A DNA stretch of 64,000 bases, taken from assembly GCF_003351785.1 (NCBI RefSeq), contig NZ_CP031230.1, forward strand, positions 1,732,001 to 1,796,000, read 5' to 3'. Made by a program: the position numbers and the translations under genes. This stretch comes from Sporosarcina sp. PTS2304. GTDB taxonomy: Bacteria; Bacillota; Bacilli; Bacillales_A; Planococcaceae. This document shows positions 9,817 to 17,820 of this stretch, in pieces (within the stretch, counting starts at the first letter, position 1; every line of letters starts with the position of its first letter). The notes beneath the pieces were generated by a model. It was not told the DNA's origin. It saw only the letters and a list, made by a program, of their open reading frames with translations, and did no database searches.

Positions 9817-11565
9817 TTACTTCCCTTCTTCTGTAAGCAAGCCTTGCCCATTCTCTAGAAACTTAATCATTCCTTCTGCTGCACGATACGCAAGAGCACC
9901 GACTGTAGCCGTTGGATTCGAACTGCTAAGATGCGGGAAAGAAGAAGCCCCTACGACAAATAAGTTTTCCATATCCCAAACTTGAGAATAGTTATTCACA
10001 GCTGACGTCTCAGGATTATCGCCCATAATGACTCCGCCACCTGTATGGTCTGATAAGGACGTTTTATCAAATTCGGTTTCATCTGTTATTTCCGGAACGG
10101 TAATATGATCCGCTCCCATCTGCTCTAATAATTCTTTCGCACGTTGATGAGCAAATCGTACAATGTTGCGATCTTGCTCATGGAATTTACTCGTCACACG
10201 CAACAAAGGGTCACCGAAAATATCTGTATACGTCGGATCTAAATCCATATAATTATAGCGCCAAGGCAATGCTCCGTTTTGCTGTTGAACGTCAATTCGA
10301 CGGTTCGCATAATATAATGATTTCTCTTTAAATTCCTTCCCCCATGATGGTGTACCTTGAGGGACATGGTTATTTGTGATGGGACGATCTCCGCGTTGCG
10401 ATGTACGCAAGCAAAAGCCGTGAAGAAAATCATGTTCGCGATGATCCAGTTGCTCAATATTGAAATCATCCATTGTTACACCTAACGCTCCTGTTCCAGC
10501 GTAGCGGTTGAACTTTTTATCATCAAAAAATCCTCTCACACGTAAATGAGTTAAGTTTCGTTGATGAACCGTTAAACTTTTGCCAATTACACCTGTCTCA
10601 TCTTGCGGATTATACGGCTTGCCAATTTTCGACAATAACATTAGACGCGTATTCGTGAAAACAAATCCACTGACGACAACTAAGTCAGCCGGCTGAATGA
10701 ATTCTTCTCCTGTTTCTGTATCTACATACTTAATACCTGTCGCCTTGCCATTTTCATGAACAATCCGAATCGCATACGAATTATTACGCAACTCAAAATT
10801 CCCCGTTTTATTTGCAGTCGCAAGCACAGTTGCAATCGGGTCTGACTTCGCCCCGAAATCACAGCCAAATGCTTCACAAAACGCGCAATAAACACATGCA
10901 TTAATCGTTTCGCCATCTGGATTCGTATAGTTTTCTGAGAGATTCGCTGAAGCAATCCGGTATGGATGATAACCTAAATCTTTCGCTGCTTTCGTAAACG
11001 TACGAATAATTTCTGTTTCTTTCATCGGTGGTGTTGGGTAATCATCGGAACGTTGGTTAGGGCGTAACGGGTCGGGTTCTCCTGAAATGCCCGCTGTTTT
11101 TTCAAACTGGTCATAATATGGTTCCAGCTCGTCATATGTAATTCCCCAATCTTGTAATCTCATTTCTTTAGGGATAATATCTTTTCCATACTTTTCAATT
11201 GTTTTGCTTTCTATTTCAAAGTCTGTCGGAAGCCAACGATAGACCATGCCGTTCCAATGTACTCCTGATCCTCCTGTATCCGTCCCGTTAATTGCATTCG
11301 TATCATTACTTCGGTTAGGAGATGCAGTTTCTTCTGGCGTATTTCGAATAGTCAATGTTTCCTTTTTTAAATCTTGGAACATCACTTTACGACTGTCGTA
11401 TCGAAGTTCGTCTTTCGAGCCGATAAAATCTTCTCGTACTTGGGATTTTCCACGTTCTAGTCCGACAACTTTATAGCCTTTTTTCGTCAATTCTGCCGCT
11501 GCGATACCGCCTGCCCAGCCAGAGCCTACGATGACCGCGTCGACTTTTTCCAATGTTTTCGCCAT
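9817..11565 (-). CDS. GMC-family flavoprotein dehydrogenase (gluconate 2-dehydrogenase-like)
   Basis: FAD-dependent oxidoreductase of 582 residues. It has the dinucleotide-binding motif AVIVGSGWAGGIAAAELTKK at the N-terminus, a glycine-rich SGVHWNGMVYRW segment, and a GMC C-terminal domain with HTGGGVIMGDNPETSAVN and SSSNPTATVGALAYRAAEG. This is the large subunit type of membrane-bound gluconate/sugar dehydrogenases. The preceding gene encodes a subunit-3-like protein with a twin-arginine signal, so the complex probably works outside the membrane and feeds electrons to the respiratory chain. No cytochrome c subunit gene is adjacent, and the substrate cannot be told from sequence. Confidence 0.88.
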   Translation of the reverse strand: MAKTLEKVDAVIVGSGWAGGIAAAELTKKGYKVVGLERGKSQVREDFIGSKDELRYDSRKVMFQDLKKETLTIRNTPEETASPNRSNDTNAINGTDTGGSGVHWNGMVYRWLPTDFEIESKTIEKYGKDIIPKEMRLQDWGITYDELEPYYDQFEKTAGISGEPDPLRPNQRSDDYPTPPMKETEIIRTFTKAAKDLGYHPYRIASANLSENYTNPDGETINACVYCAFCEAFGCDFGAKSDPIATVLATANKTGNFELRNNSYAIRIVHENGKATGIKYVDTETGEEFIQPADLVVVSGFVFTNTRLMLLSKIGKPYNPQDETGVIGKSLTVHQRNLTHLRVRGFFDDKKFNRYAGTGALGVTMDDFNIEQLDHREHDFLHGFCLRTSQRGDRPITNNHVPQGTPSWGKEFKEKSLYYANRRIDVQQQNGALPWRYNYMDLDPTYTDIFGDPLLRVTSKFHEQDRNIVRFAHQRAKELLEQMGADHITVPEITDETEFDKTSLSDHTGGGVIMGDNPETSAVNNYSQVWDMENLFVVGASSFPHLSSSNPTATVGALAYRAAEGMIKFLENGQGLLTEEGK

Positions 11566-11576
11566 AGTATCCGCTC

Positions 11577-12368
11577 CTACCCTTTACGTGATTTTGGTTG
11601 ATAATCTGTTAAACTCACTGGATCCATAGAAATAAATTCACTGTCCTCAATCATATTCGCATAGGACGCCACTGCCCCTGGATATTCTTTCATTTTCCAG
11701 CCTTTCATGTCACGATTCCCTCCATACAACGGATCACAGTAGACTCCTTCCAATGTCGCTGTCCGTAATAATGCGAAGAAGTTTGCGGAACTGATTCCTT
11801 TGATCTTCACTTTGTCATCAGCAAAATCTTGTAAAATCTCGAGTTGCTGTTCTTCTGTCGCTTCAGTAAACACTGCGTCAAATCGCTTCGAACTTTCTGC
11901 TTCCATTTGTCGTAATCCGTTAATGAATAGCTCCCCACGTGTTAAGCTCGCATCTGCAGCCGTTCCGTTACCGTTGCCAAAAGGACCTTGCCTGTAATCG
12001 TTGGCATTCAATCCCCAAGGACCTGCCAATTGTTTATCGATGAAATAAGGAACTCCGAGCTCAATTGCCCCCGGTCCATTTTTGTCTTCCGGATAAATAC
12101 GTTCCACCGCTTGTTCAAGAATAGCGAAATCGGCAAAACGAGTGAAAAACATTCGAGCTTCTTCATAGCGTTTCTCAGTTGAGCCACTAGATGTCTGCGT
12201 AGAATCTTCATTTTTGTCCTTATTGAACTTGCTCGTAAACAATCCTCCAAATAAAGCACCGCCCGCTACTCCTCCCACCGCAATACCGGTATTTTTTACA
12301 AAACGGCGTCGGCTAGGATCCGCAACTTTCCCTTTATCGTCCGGCTTATTTAAGTTGTTATCATCCAT
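11577..12368 (-). CDS. Gluconate 2-dehydrogenase subunit 3 family protein, Tat signal
   Basis: Protein of 263 residues with a twin-arginine export signal at residues ~20-45 (SRRRFVKNTGIAVGGVAGGA). A mature domain follows with FADFAILEQAVERIYPEDKNGPGAIELGVPYFIDKQLAG and YCDPLYGGNRDMKGWKMKEYPG read in two blocks, typical of the small gamma subunit. This subunit normally carries the folded flavoprotein through the Tat pathway. It lies 11 bases upstream of the GMC gene and is the first gene of that operon. Confidence 0.88.
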   Translation of the reverse strand: MDDNNLNKPDDKGKVADPSRRRFVKNTGIAVGGVAGGALFGGLFTSKFNKDKNEDSTQTSSGSTEKRYEEARMFFTRFADFAILEQAVERIYPEDKNGPGAIELGVPYFIDKQLAGPWGLNANDYRQGPFGNGNGTAADASLTRGELFINGLRQMEAESSKRFDAVFTEATEEQQLEILQDFADDKVKIKGISSANFFALLRTATLEGVYCDPLYGGNRDMKGWKMKEYPGAVASYANMIEDSEFISMDPVSLTDYQPKSRKG

Positions 12369-12573
12369 TCGCTTTTCCTCCTTCTACAGTTGGCACTATA
12401 GCAACCGTTTATTCTCTTTCTTATTAGAGCGTTCCCTATCATCTGATCCATCAAACTCATTTCTACTATAAAGATAAACTACCTATAATTTCTTTCTGAA
12501 TTTATAGATATATTTAAGAAGCACTTATTTCCCTAATCGCATATTGTTGCGTAATGAAAATAGACCGGCACAT

Positions 12574-12609
12574 CTAGTATATAAACAGTTGATTGACTGT
12601 TTATTCTAG
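12574..12609. repeat. Inverted repeat after the anti-sigma gene
   Basis: TAAACAGT, loop TGATTG, ACTGTTTA with outer CTAG/CTAG arms. It lies just beyond the anti-sigma stop and 200 bases upstream of the Tat protein gene. It lacks a T-run, so it may be a weak terminator or an operator. The rest of 12369-12640 shows nothing. Confidence 0.5.
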
Positions 12610-12640
12610 CTAGTGGCCGATCTACTTCATTTCTACCATA

Positions 12641-13714
12641 TTATTCTTCTACAACCCAGCGTCGCTCGCTTTTGTGCCACTCCATTACATACACATACTC
12701 AGCAATTCCTTCACGTCCGTATTGATAACGCATTTCTACTCGGTTATCCGATAGAACAGTCAGTTTTCGGTAAGAGGCTTCTAAAAACAGTTGGCTTTTT
12801 CGATTAATCTTAGTAAAGGCCGCAGTCTGAGGTAACGTCTGCATTCCTAGCAAGTCATCGTATAAATATAAGTCAAAGAGTTGCTCTGGAGTGTAATCAC
12901 CTGTTAATTGACCCGATAAATAATCGAGATAAATCGACTTCGTTTGTTTTTCGGAAGCTATTCCAACTAGTTGACCATAGATTTTGTGTACAGGTGTAAT
13001 CGTCGCCCCTTGTATCGAGTCGCTCGCCGGGAAATGATTCAATAATAAATACTCTCTTGCATTTAATAATTGATCATAACCTCCTGCAATTATGATGCCT
13101 TGTTTTTTATATCGCTCCAGCATATCTGAAGGCAATGGCTTTCCGTTAATTTTCAATTCCCCATTTTTCAATACGACACGGTCTCCAGGAACAGCAAATA
13201 CTTCATAATATACATCATTGTATGTCGGCAAATGGCTAGTTGTATTCGTCATCGTGCGCACTACATCTCCCGCTTTGTAGACGATATCGTCAAATAAATT
13301 GGATTTACGTTCCATTACAGTATGGAATTTTTCTGTACTTCCATCTATAGTAAATGAATCTTTATCAACGTATCGCAGACCATCTACTTGGTCAAAACGC
13401 GGTAATTGTGACAATTCTTCATAATCAATTGTGGATAACTGCTGTTTTTTCTGCAATGCTGAAATTTTAGCTAAATCATCCAAGGGGTCATACGGCACTC
13501 CACGACCTTCATCAGATGAAAGTAGATTTGAAGGGATAAAAGTAAGCAATAATACTAAAGCGACTACTGGTAATGATGCCGTAACGAATAGCACGCGCCA
13601 CGATTGTTTTTTACGGGCAGGTTGCAATTCTTCATGCACTCGTTGTCTAATTCGTCTTTCTTGCTCTGATGTGTCGCCCATCATTTGATCCAATTTCTGT
13701 TTAAAGTCATTCAT
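12641..13714 (-). CDS. Putative anti-sigma factor with signal-peptidase-I-like extracellular domain lacking catalytic residues
   Basis: Protein of 357 residues: a charged cytoplasmic N-terminus (1-37), one membrane segment (VLFVTASLPVVALVLLLTFI, about 41-60), then an outside domain. Residues ~160-260 align by eye with type I signal peptidase: VFAVPGDRVVLKNGELKING matches the VKRIIGLPGDTVEMKN... block, and EYLLLNHFPASDS matches the GDNRxxSxDSR block. The catalytic lysine position is tyrosine and no Ser-Met nucleophile motif is present, so it should be inactive. Its start overlaps the ECF sigma stop by four bases (ATGA). Anti-sigma function is inferred from that position. Confidence 0.75.
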   Translation of the reverse strand: MNDFKQKLDQMMGDTSEQERRIRQRVHEELQPARKKQSWRVLFVTASLPVVALVLLLTFIPSNLLSSDEGRGVPYDPLDDLAKISALQKKQQLSTIDYEELSQLPRFDQVDGLRYVDKDSFTIDGSTEKFHTVMERKSNLFDDIVYKAGDVVRTMTNTTSHLPTYNDVYYEVFAVPGDRVVLKNGELKINGKPLPSDMLERYKKQGIIIAGGYDQLLNAREYLLLNHFPASDSIQGATITPVHKIYGQLVGIASEKQTKSIYLDYLSGQLTGDYTPEQLFDLYLYDDLLGMQTLPQTAAFTKINRKSQLFLEASYRKLTVLSDNRVEMRYQYGREGIAEYVYVMEWHKSERRWVVEE

Positions 13715-14208
13715 TCGTCCACTCCCTCCTCTTCAGCAAAGAATTCTTTCAATTGTTGCTTTGCCCTGCGCAAACGTGTTTTCACTGTGTTCTCATTCAA
13801 CTCCAAATAAAGCGCAATTTCGGCTATCGATTGTTCATCATAATAAAATAAAATTAGCGGCTCGCGATATTTTAATGGCAACTGAAACAAATGTTTTTCC
13901 AATGAGGCTAAGCGTTCTTGTTCTAACAACACTTCCTCTGTACTTTTCGAAGAAATAAATACCGTATCGAACAGCACATCTTTTTTATGTTTCCATGAGC
14001 GCAAATAGTCTTTTGCACGATTAGCTGTCATTCTAGTTAAATATGTTTTCAATGAAGCTTCATTACGAAACTGGTCGCTTTTCTGGAAGAATGTTACAAA
14101 CACTTCTTGCACAACATCCTCTGCTGTAGACCAATTTTTGACGTATAAATAAGCAATCCGGACTAAATAACGCGAATGCTCGTTCATAATTTGATTCATC
14201 TCATTCAT
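13711..14208 (-). CDS. ECF-subfamily RNA polymerase sigma factor
   Basis: Sigma-70 family, 165 residues. Region 2 is visible as RIAYLYVKNWSTAEDVVQEV and SLKTYLTRMTANRAKDYLRS. Region 4 is KYREPLILFYYDEQSIAEIA, then LELNENTVKTRLRRAKQQLK, a standard helix-turn-helix. It directs RNA polymerase to stress promoters. It follows the deacetylase gene by 19 bases and overlaps the anti-sigma gene. The promoter at 15551-15576 ahead of this operon has an ECF-type sequence, suggesting autoregulation. Confidence 0.93.
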   Translation of the reverse strand: MNEMNQIMNEHSRYLVRIAYLYVKNWSTAEDVVQEVFVTFFQKSDQFRNEASLKTYLTRMTANRAKDYLRSWKHKKDVLFDTVFISSKSTEEVLLEQERLASLEKHLFQLPLKYREPLILFYYDEQSIAEIALYLELNENTVKTRLRRAKQQLKEFFAEEEGVDE

Positions 14209-14227
14209 CTATGCTACTCACTCTTTT

Positions 14228-15517
14228 CTATGGCCACGTCATGTCCCCATCCACATACGTAGTAAATTGCTCAAACGTCCTTCTTTCTGTCATGCCAAAT
14301 CGGTTCACTTCATAATTCGAACTATCCATATTCGCATAGCCTTCTACTGTCGTATAGCCGATTACTAACCCTACTTCTTTCGCTGCTTCGATAAATTGCT
14401 CGTTATATAAACCATATGGATAGGCAATGGAAACTGCTGCAGGCACATGCTGTAGATTTTTGCGTAAATCCGCTGTAATTTCCTCCTGTGTATGATCAAA
14501 AACGACTCCTAAATTCGTCTCACGATTCAACTCGTGTAACTCGCTTGTATGAGCCTCGAATTGAAATACATCTTTCATCTCAGGCAAGTCACTCGCTGAT
14601 AAATAGTTCAATAATCCGCCACCGTCAAATACAGGCGCCCCTTTCCCCCGATCCATACGCGAAGAAATGATATGATGCGGCGCCGTAAATCCATGTTTCT
14701 TTAACACTGGATACGCATACTCTTTTGAAGAAAGTAAGCCGTCATCGAACGTAATCACAATAGAGCGACTTGGTACAACTAATCGTCCTTCCAAATATTG
14801 ATATAGTTCACGGGAAGTAAGTGTCGTAAATTGTTGTTCAGCCAAGTAATTCATTTGCTGTTCAAAATTCTCTAATGAAATCGTACTCATCGTCGTTTGC
14901 ATAAGCGCACGCGGCAATACTTGATGGTACACAAGCACGGGCAGTCCTTTATCAACTGTCACGGATTGCTTTCGTATGTATCCCGGCCGTTCCCCAATTT
15001 TCACAACAAACCATCCGTCCACTTCTTGCATAACTGGGTAATGATAACCTGCTTCTAATTGCATCCACACGTCACTTTCCGCAGTAGCTGCCGTATGAAC
15101 TTTTGTAGGTGCTACTGTTTCCACTGTAGCGAATCGACTCGTATTCATCGTAGATAGCTCTTTTCGGTTCTCAACAACACCACGGCCTTTCGGAATATAC
15201 ACATCCATATTCGCCAAACGAAGTTCATAGTATGCTTCGTCTTCGCCCATAATGGCTACCGGATAATCTGCTTCTAATTCACCAATTTTCACGAGATGAT
15301 CGGTCATCATATAAATCGGCTGTCGCTCCTGTAATGTTAACACATGTTCGAATTGTTTTATCGAAGTCGCAGGTTGGTCTTTAACTGTTTGCGCAAACGC
15401 TGTACCCGACTGTTTATGGAACAGAGGAACTTCATTCAAATTCCATTTCACGTCATTATTCATTATAAATAATAGTAAGCTGGCAAGTAACAGTAAGTAG
15501 CTATAAATCTTTTTCAT
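14228..15517 (-). CDS. Polysaccharide deacetylase with N-terminal SH3-type segment
   Basis: Secreted or membrane-anchored protein of 429 residues starting MKKIYSYLLLLASLLLF (signal/anchor). Residues ~125-205 look like two SH3b-type repeats. The C-terminal half is a NodB-type domain: VITFDDGLLSS (metal-binding Asp pair), FEAHTSELHEL (HxxxxH) and SIAYPYGLYNEQF. Such enzymes N-deacetylate peptidoglycan or related glycans and can confer lysozyme resistance. ATG 15517 has GTGGAGG 7 bases upstream; an open frame continues to 15658 but without a ribosome site. First gene of the operon with the ECF sigma and its anti-sigma. Confidence 0.88.
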   Translation of the reverse strand: MKKIYSYLLLLASLLLFIMNNDVKWNLNEVPLFHKQSGTAFAQTVKDQPATSIKQFEHVLTLQERQPIYMMTDHLVKIGELEADYPVAIMGEDEAYYELRLANMDVYIPKGRGVVENRKELSTMNTSRFATVETVAPTKVHTAATAESDVWMQLEAGYHYPVMQEVDGWFVVKIGERPGYIRKQSVTVDKGLPVLVYHQVLPRALMQTTMSTISLENFEQQMNYLAEQQFTTLTSRELYQYLEGRLVVPSRSIVITFDDGLLSSKEYAYPVLKKHGFTAPHHIISSRMDRGKGAPVFDGGGLLNYLSASDLPEMKDVFQFEAHTSELHELNRETNLGVVFDHTQEEITADLRKNLQHVPAAVSIAYPYGLYNEQFIEAAKEVGLVIGYTTVEGYANMDSSNYEVNRFGMTERRTFEQFTTYVDGDMTWP

Positions 15518-15550
15518 CATTCTACCTCCACATGTTCTAAGTACCGTACA

Positions 15551-15576
15551 GACGGAAGAATTCGAAATAAGTTTCA
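15551..15576 (-). promoter_or_regulatory. ECF-type promoter for the deacetylase-sigma-anti-sigma operon
   Basis: On the minus strand TGAAAC, a 16-base spacer and CGTC, the sigma-M/V/W-like -35 and -10 pattern of Bacillus ECF sigma factors. An A/T-rich upstream segment precedes the -35. The same extended sequence recurs at 45616-45641. It is 34 bases upstream of the deacetylase start. Confidence 0.8.
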
Positions 15577-15728
15577 AGTCATTTATAATTTTTTTGCTGG
15601 TGTCGCAACATCTACAAAAGAGATAGTAAATATCTATTGAATCTGACAGTTTACTCATTTAGTATAGGGAAATAGAAACTTTATCTCTATTGACTGTATA
15701 TACATTAGCGTTTTTAGGAGGAACCCAT

Positions 15729-16916
15729 ATGATTTTAGGCGTGTTGAAAGATCGTAAAGCAGGAGAATATAGAGTGATCGCAACGCCTGTAGAAGTGAGT
15801 ACGATCAAAGCAGACGGACATACCGTACTCGTCGAACGAGATGCGGGCAAAATGGCAGGTTTTACAAATGAAGAATACGAACAATACGGTGCGGAAATTG
15901 TAGAAACGATGGAAGAACTATATGACCGGTCAGACATGGTCGCAAAAGTGAAGGAAATCGAAGAAGCTGAATATCCGCTGCTGAAAGAAAATCAAATCGT
16001 TTATACATGTATTCATCCGGCAGCCCACGAACAGCAAGTACAAGCAATTTTGGATAGTAAATGTATTGCGTTTACTGCTGAAGATTCCCATAGATACGGT
16101 TCCGTTAACTGTGAAGCAGCCGGCAAACAAGGTGCTTTAATGGGGTTACAGGCGATGCTAACCATTAACGGTGGAAAAGGTAAATTCGTCAGTGGGCTTG
16201 GCGGCGCTCCGGGTATGAAAGTTCTCATTCTTGGCGGCGGCCTTGTAGGGAAGTCTGCATTACAAGTTCTTCATTCATTAGGCGCTTGGTGCACTGTCAT
16301 GGATATTAACTTTGGAACGTTGCGTGAGATTGGTCAATTGTATAACGAAACCGTCAATACACAATTATCCACTAAAGAAAATATCGCCAAATTGCTTCCT
16401 GAAATCGATATGGTCATTAACTGTGTAAAGTGGCCAAAGGGTAATACAGAATATTTGATCGATCGGGACATGCTGAATTTAATGGAAAAAGGCTCTGTAA
16501 TTGTAGATATTAGCAATGATACAGACGGTGCGCTGGAATCTTTTCGTGAGACGACACATGCAGACCCTATTTATATTGAAAATGGTATAGTTCATTATTG
16601 TGTCAGCAATATTCCAGGTGCCATTGCCCACTCAACGAGCGTAGCGTATGCTGCATCCGTACTTGGCCACTTACGTTCAATTTTAAATGTCGGAGTACAG
16701 GAAGCTTGTATTCGTGATGGCTATTTACGACGCAGCTTAACTGCTTACAAAGGCTATTTAACACACGAAGAAACGAGCGCAATCCAAAACAGACCGTGGA
16801 TTCATCCAAATGATATTTTGCAAATTGCACAAGAAAGCTTAGATCCCGCTCCACCTGCCACGATTACTAAATCAAGGAATCTATTACATGCTACTTCATT
16901 AATAAAGAGTTCGTGA
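15729..16916 (+). CDS. Divergent alanine dehydrogenase / PNT-family protein
   Basis: 395 residues, ATG with TAGGAGG upstream. The fold is that of alanine dehydrogenase: N-terminal GVLKDRKAGEYRVIATP with the substrate arginine, VAKVKE lysine, CIHPAA with the catalytic histidine, Rossmann motif VLILGGGLVGKSALQVL, and VDISNDTDGALES with the aspartate. Overall it departs strongly from Ald: the usual HTGGKG-type middle is altered, two cysteines replace common residues, and a ~20-residue tail is added. It could be an alanine dehydrogenase paralogue or a related amino-acid dehydrogenase. Confidence 0.78.
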   Translation: MILGVLKDRKAGEYRVIATPVEVSTIKADGHTVLVERDAGKMAGFTNEEYEQYGAEIVETMEELYDRSDMVAKVKEIEEAEYPLLKENQIVYTCIHPAAHEQQVQAILDSKCIAFTAEDSHRYGSVNCEAAGKQGALMGLQAMLTINGGKGKFVSGLGGAPGMKVLILGGGLVGKSALQVLHSLGAWCTVMDINFGTLREIGQLYNETVNTQLSTKENIAKLLPEIDMVINCVKWPKGNTEYLIDRDMLNLMEKGSVIVDISNDTDGALESFRETTHADPIYIENGIVHYCVSNIPGAIAHSTSVAYAASVLGHLRSILNVGVQEACIRDGYLRRSLTAYKGYLTHEETSAIQNRPWIHPNDILQIAQESLDPAPPATITKSRNLLHATSLIKSS

Positions 16917-16920
16917 TGAT

Positions 16921-16956
16921 AAAGACCATCTTCTCTACGCGAGAGGATGGTCTTTT
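16921..16956 (+). terminator. Rho-independent terminator
   Basis: AAAGACCATC and GATGGTCTTT arms with an inner TCTC/GAGA stem, ending in TTTT, directly after the dehydrogenase gene. Confidence 0.9.
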
Positions 16957-16974
16957 ATGGAGGGGCGGATGTGG

Positions 16975-17260
16975 TCTATGAGCGCGAGAGCACCTTCTAT
17001 GAGCGCGGGAGCACGTTCTATGAGCGCGGGAGCAACTTCTATGAGCGCGAGAGCACGTTCTATGAGCGCGAGAGCACCTTCTATGAGCGCGGGAGCACCT
17101 TCTATGAGCGCGAGAGCACCTTCTATGAGCGCGAAAGCACCTTCTATGAGCGTGAGAGCACTTTCTATGAGCGCGGGAGCACGTTCTATGAGCGCGAGAG
17201 CACTTTCTATGAGCGCGGGAGCACGTTCTATGAGCGCGAGAGCACTTTCTATGAGCGCAA
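16975..17260. repeat. 21-bp tandem repeat array A (TCTATGAGCG family), 14 units
   Basis: Unit TCTATGAGCGCGAGAGCACC plus one base, repeated 14 times with exact 21-base spacing; the core TCTATGAGCG is nearly invariant while the other 11 bases vary. Because 21 is a multiple of three, several frames stay open on both strands (FYERGST, MSARAPS, ALIESAL), but none has a good start. It lies between a terminator and the next gene. The same 10-base core anchors the arrays at 51890-52191 and 53576-53706. No spacers, so not CRISPR. Confidence 0.92.
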
Positions 17261-17332
17261 TCAGACTTCCGCTCAATCCACTTACCATGCTGTTCATTTC
17301 GTGATACAGTAGATAGGAAAGAGGTGCATGAC

Positions 17333-17746
17333 GTGCTAAAAAAATGGGTACCTTGGATAATCGCAGTTGTTTTGTTCGGTACAGCAGGCAGTCTGTTTTT
17401 CATCAATCGGGCAACTGAAGATTATATACTCGGGAAAAATATTGAAGAACTTGCGAAAAGTGGTTTAACTGAAATTGCGCTTTCCCCTTTAACTGATTTC
17501 GACTGGGATCAAGCAATGGTTTACGGTCCGTATACAACAGAAGATCAAATTGAAAACTCATTGAATATCAAATTTAAAGGCAGTACTCACGGCATCGAAG
17601 TGCTGGAGGATAGATTTTTACTCGTATTTGCGAAAGGAAATCACGCTGTGAAAACGACGCCACTTTCACGAATGGTTGGGGATTATTCCGAAAAAAGCAT
17701 TAGCATCACTCCAGAAAATGACGTGTTAGTCGTTGTTAAAGAATGA
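17333..17746 (+). CDS. Small membrane-anchored hypothetical protein
   Basis: Unrecognised 137-residue protein starting at GTG 17333 (GAGGTG 6 bases upstream; GTG 17324 is an alternative). One N-terminal membrane segment (WIIAVVLFGTAGSLFFI) is followed by an extracytoplasmic domain with LTDFDWDQAMVYGPYTTEDQ, a pattern I associate with small Bacillus proteins of unknown role. It stands alone between repeat array A and the terminator of the large repeat protein. Confidence 0.75.
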   Translation: MLKKWVPWIIAVVLFGTAGSLFFINRATEDYILGKNIEELAKSGLTEIALSPLTDFDWDQAMVYGPYTTEDQIENSLNIKFKGSTHGIEVLEDRFLLVFAKGNHAVKTTPLSRMVGDYSEKSISITPENDVLVVVKE

Positions 17747-17770
17747 ATATTTTTCAACTAAAAAAATAAA

Positions 17771-17811
17771 GTTGTCGCAAAAAGTCTATGCAAACGACTT
17801 TTTACGACAAC
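17771..17811 (-). terminator. Terminator of the pentapeptide-repeat gene
   Basis: GTTGTCG and CGACAAC plus AAAAAGTC and GACTTTTT build a 16-bp stem. On the minus strand it is followed by TTTATTTTTTT. It may also end the plus-strand gene at 17746. Confidence 0.88.
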
Positions 17812-17820
17812 CTTCTCTAT

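Noticed and set aside
16975..17260. CRISPR array
   Set aside because: Units are head-to-tail with 21-base period and no unique spacers, and no cas genes are present. The same holds for 51890-53706.
16947..17312. Long open frames on both strands over repeat array A (FYERGST, MSARAPS, ALIESAL, RAHRKCS repeats)
   Set aside because: A 21-base repeat without stops keeps several frames open at once. None has a proper ribosome site and the composition simply mirrors the DNA repeat.
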